Both the position numbers and the translations under genes were made by a program. Under the pieces are notes generated by a model. That model did not search any database. It was not told the DNA's origin and worked only from the letters and a program-made list of their open reading frames with translations. Shown here piece by piece: positions 63,353 to 64,000 of a stretch of DNA of 64,000 bases (its first letter is position 1; each line of letters opens with the position of its first letter). Source of the stretch: an uncultured Methanosarcinales archaeon (GTDB lineage: Archaea > Halobacteriota > Methanosarcinia > Methanotrichales > Methanotrichaceae); the NCBI GenBank assembly GCA_903871465.1, contig CAIQHB010000037.1, positions 1 to 64,000 of the forward strand, read 5' to 3'.

Positions 63353-64000
63353 TTATTCCAGGAAACCCAATGCATCAACAATGCGACCCAACTCCGGGCC
63401 GCTTGTATCTTCCCCAGCGAAGTATCCGTGGCTGTTTGCCAGCACCGCTGAGCCTACCAGAGGCGATCCGAGGTTCACTGTGCCTATGTCCACAGGCAGC
63501 CCGAAGAGCTCCTCTATGACTGCGACCTCCTCCTCAGTGACCCGTGGGTGCACGAGAAGACCTTTATTGGTTGCGACGCCAGCCATTCCTACTGTTTTTA
63601 GACCGCCGATGGTGCCTTTCTCCACCTTGACGCCCAGCGTCTCAGCTATGGCCTCGCATGCCCTGATGGATAGTCCCGGATGGACCAGGGCAGCACTGTC
63701 GTTGGCCAGAATCACATTGCCCGCGGCATTGATCTTGGCAGGCAGCCTGGTTACCTTTCCATGCTTGCGAAGAATTTTTAGTTCCTCCTCACCGGCATGA
63801 TGGGTAACAACGAATCCATTGCTGTTGGCAGAGACGAGGGACCCCAAGACTGAGCCTACCCCGGCCGTCACTCGCACAGCCTCGACCTCGAGGCCTGTCT
63901 GCAGAGTCTCTATATCTGCCGGCCCGACTTCAAGTGGAACGAGGACGACCAACTCTGTGCACCTGGCGAAGACTCCCAAGAGGGAACTGCCCGCGATCTT
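63353..64000 (-). CDS. eif6: Translation initiation factor aIF6 (partial, start off window)
   Basis: Anti-association factor of the large subunit. The stop is at 63353. A TTG at 63979 would start with GVFARCTELVVLVP, but the frame continues upstream as KIAGSSLL before it. This resembles the family's N-terminal beta-strand (…GVFARATE), so the true start lies beyond 64000. Repeats of the five-fold pentein are visible: SVLGSLVSANSNGFVV, NVILANDSAALVHPGLS, GVATNKGLLVHPRVTEEE, GSAVLANSHGYFAGEDTSGPE. First of the group with L18a, pfdA and ftsY. Confidence 0.92.
   Translation of the reverse strand, partial: KIAGSSLLGVFARCTELVVLVPLEVGPADIETLQTGLEVEAVRVTAGVGSVLGSLVSANSNGFVVTHHAGEEELKILRKHGKVTRLPAKINAAGNVILANDSAALVHPGLSIRACEAIAETLGVKVEKGTIGGLKTVGMAGVATNKGLLVHPRVTEEEVAVIEELFGLPVDIGTVNLGSPLVGSAVLANSHGYFAGEDTSGPELGRIVDALGFLE

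Overview
The window is a dense, GC-rich piece of a euryarchaeal methanogen chromosome. Archaeal informational genes run throughout: TFB, Gar1, aIF5B, aIF6, ribosomal proteins L7Ae, S28e, L24e and L18a/LX, prefoldin alpha, FtsY, thermosome, PAN and NOG1. Promoters look like archaeal TATA boxes, and TTG/GTG starts are frequent. Separate biotin carboxylase and BirA genes, an ADP-forming acyl-CoA synthetase, PGF-CTERM-like sorting, DUF473 and a dihydropteroate-synthase-like protein suggest Methanosarcinales, probably a Methanothrix (Methanosaeta) relative. That placement is inference; there is no rRNA or mcr gene here to confirm it.

Layout. 1-2200 is a decayed accessory strip: the 3' end of an IS630-type transposase runs into the tail of an HNH nuclease gene, followed by a translationally coupled membrane-protein pair and a large intergenic inverted repeat. 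2.2-9.7 kb holds cofactor and anaplerosis genes (ThiC, biotin carboxylase, BirA, a JAMM-domain protein, RibL, CoaD) and a papain-like protease whose frame has no normal start codon. 9.8-17.1 kb mixes envelope proteins (secreted protein, prohibitin-like, acyltransferase, PLD-like) with Gar1-TFB, NOG1 and a HemK-like methylase. 17.3-25.5 kb has thermosome, cold-shock protein, TerC, a GDT1-type cation transporter and the operon L7Ae-S28e-L24e-Ndk-aIF5B; L24e is only 56 aa. 25.5-34.2 kb has the DHPS-like protein, PAC2-DUF473, the fused ADP-forming acyl-CoA synthetase, a NosD-like beta-helix surface protein, a transglutaminase-like protein and a 31-aa membrane peptide. 34.3-42.5 kb has an AAA ATPase plus ACT-domain regulator and kdpABCD, whose KdpD lacks the histidine kinase domain.

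42.5-49.2 kb has a probable broken ORF, a secreted pair that includes a 75-aa PGF-CTERM-like protein, hisA with a divergent hisB, SurE, Mrp/Nbp35, a radical SAM protein and a HEAT-repeat protein. 49.4-54.9 kb is the most unusual block: a 1178-aa cytosolic-looking beta-propeller/ASH protein with a cysteine-rich tail, coupled to a small charged protein, then a phosphate permease broken by a one-base frameshift. 55.2-64 kb returns to core genes: YkgJ-like, EngB, MscS, PAN, DUF5611, enolase, HIT, FtsY-prefoldin-L18a-aIF6 (aIF6 runs off the right edge), with a GC-rich island beside PAN that may be an ncRNA.

No rRNA, tRNA or CRISPR array was recognised. Functional calls rest on motif and family recognition by eye; no database search was run.
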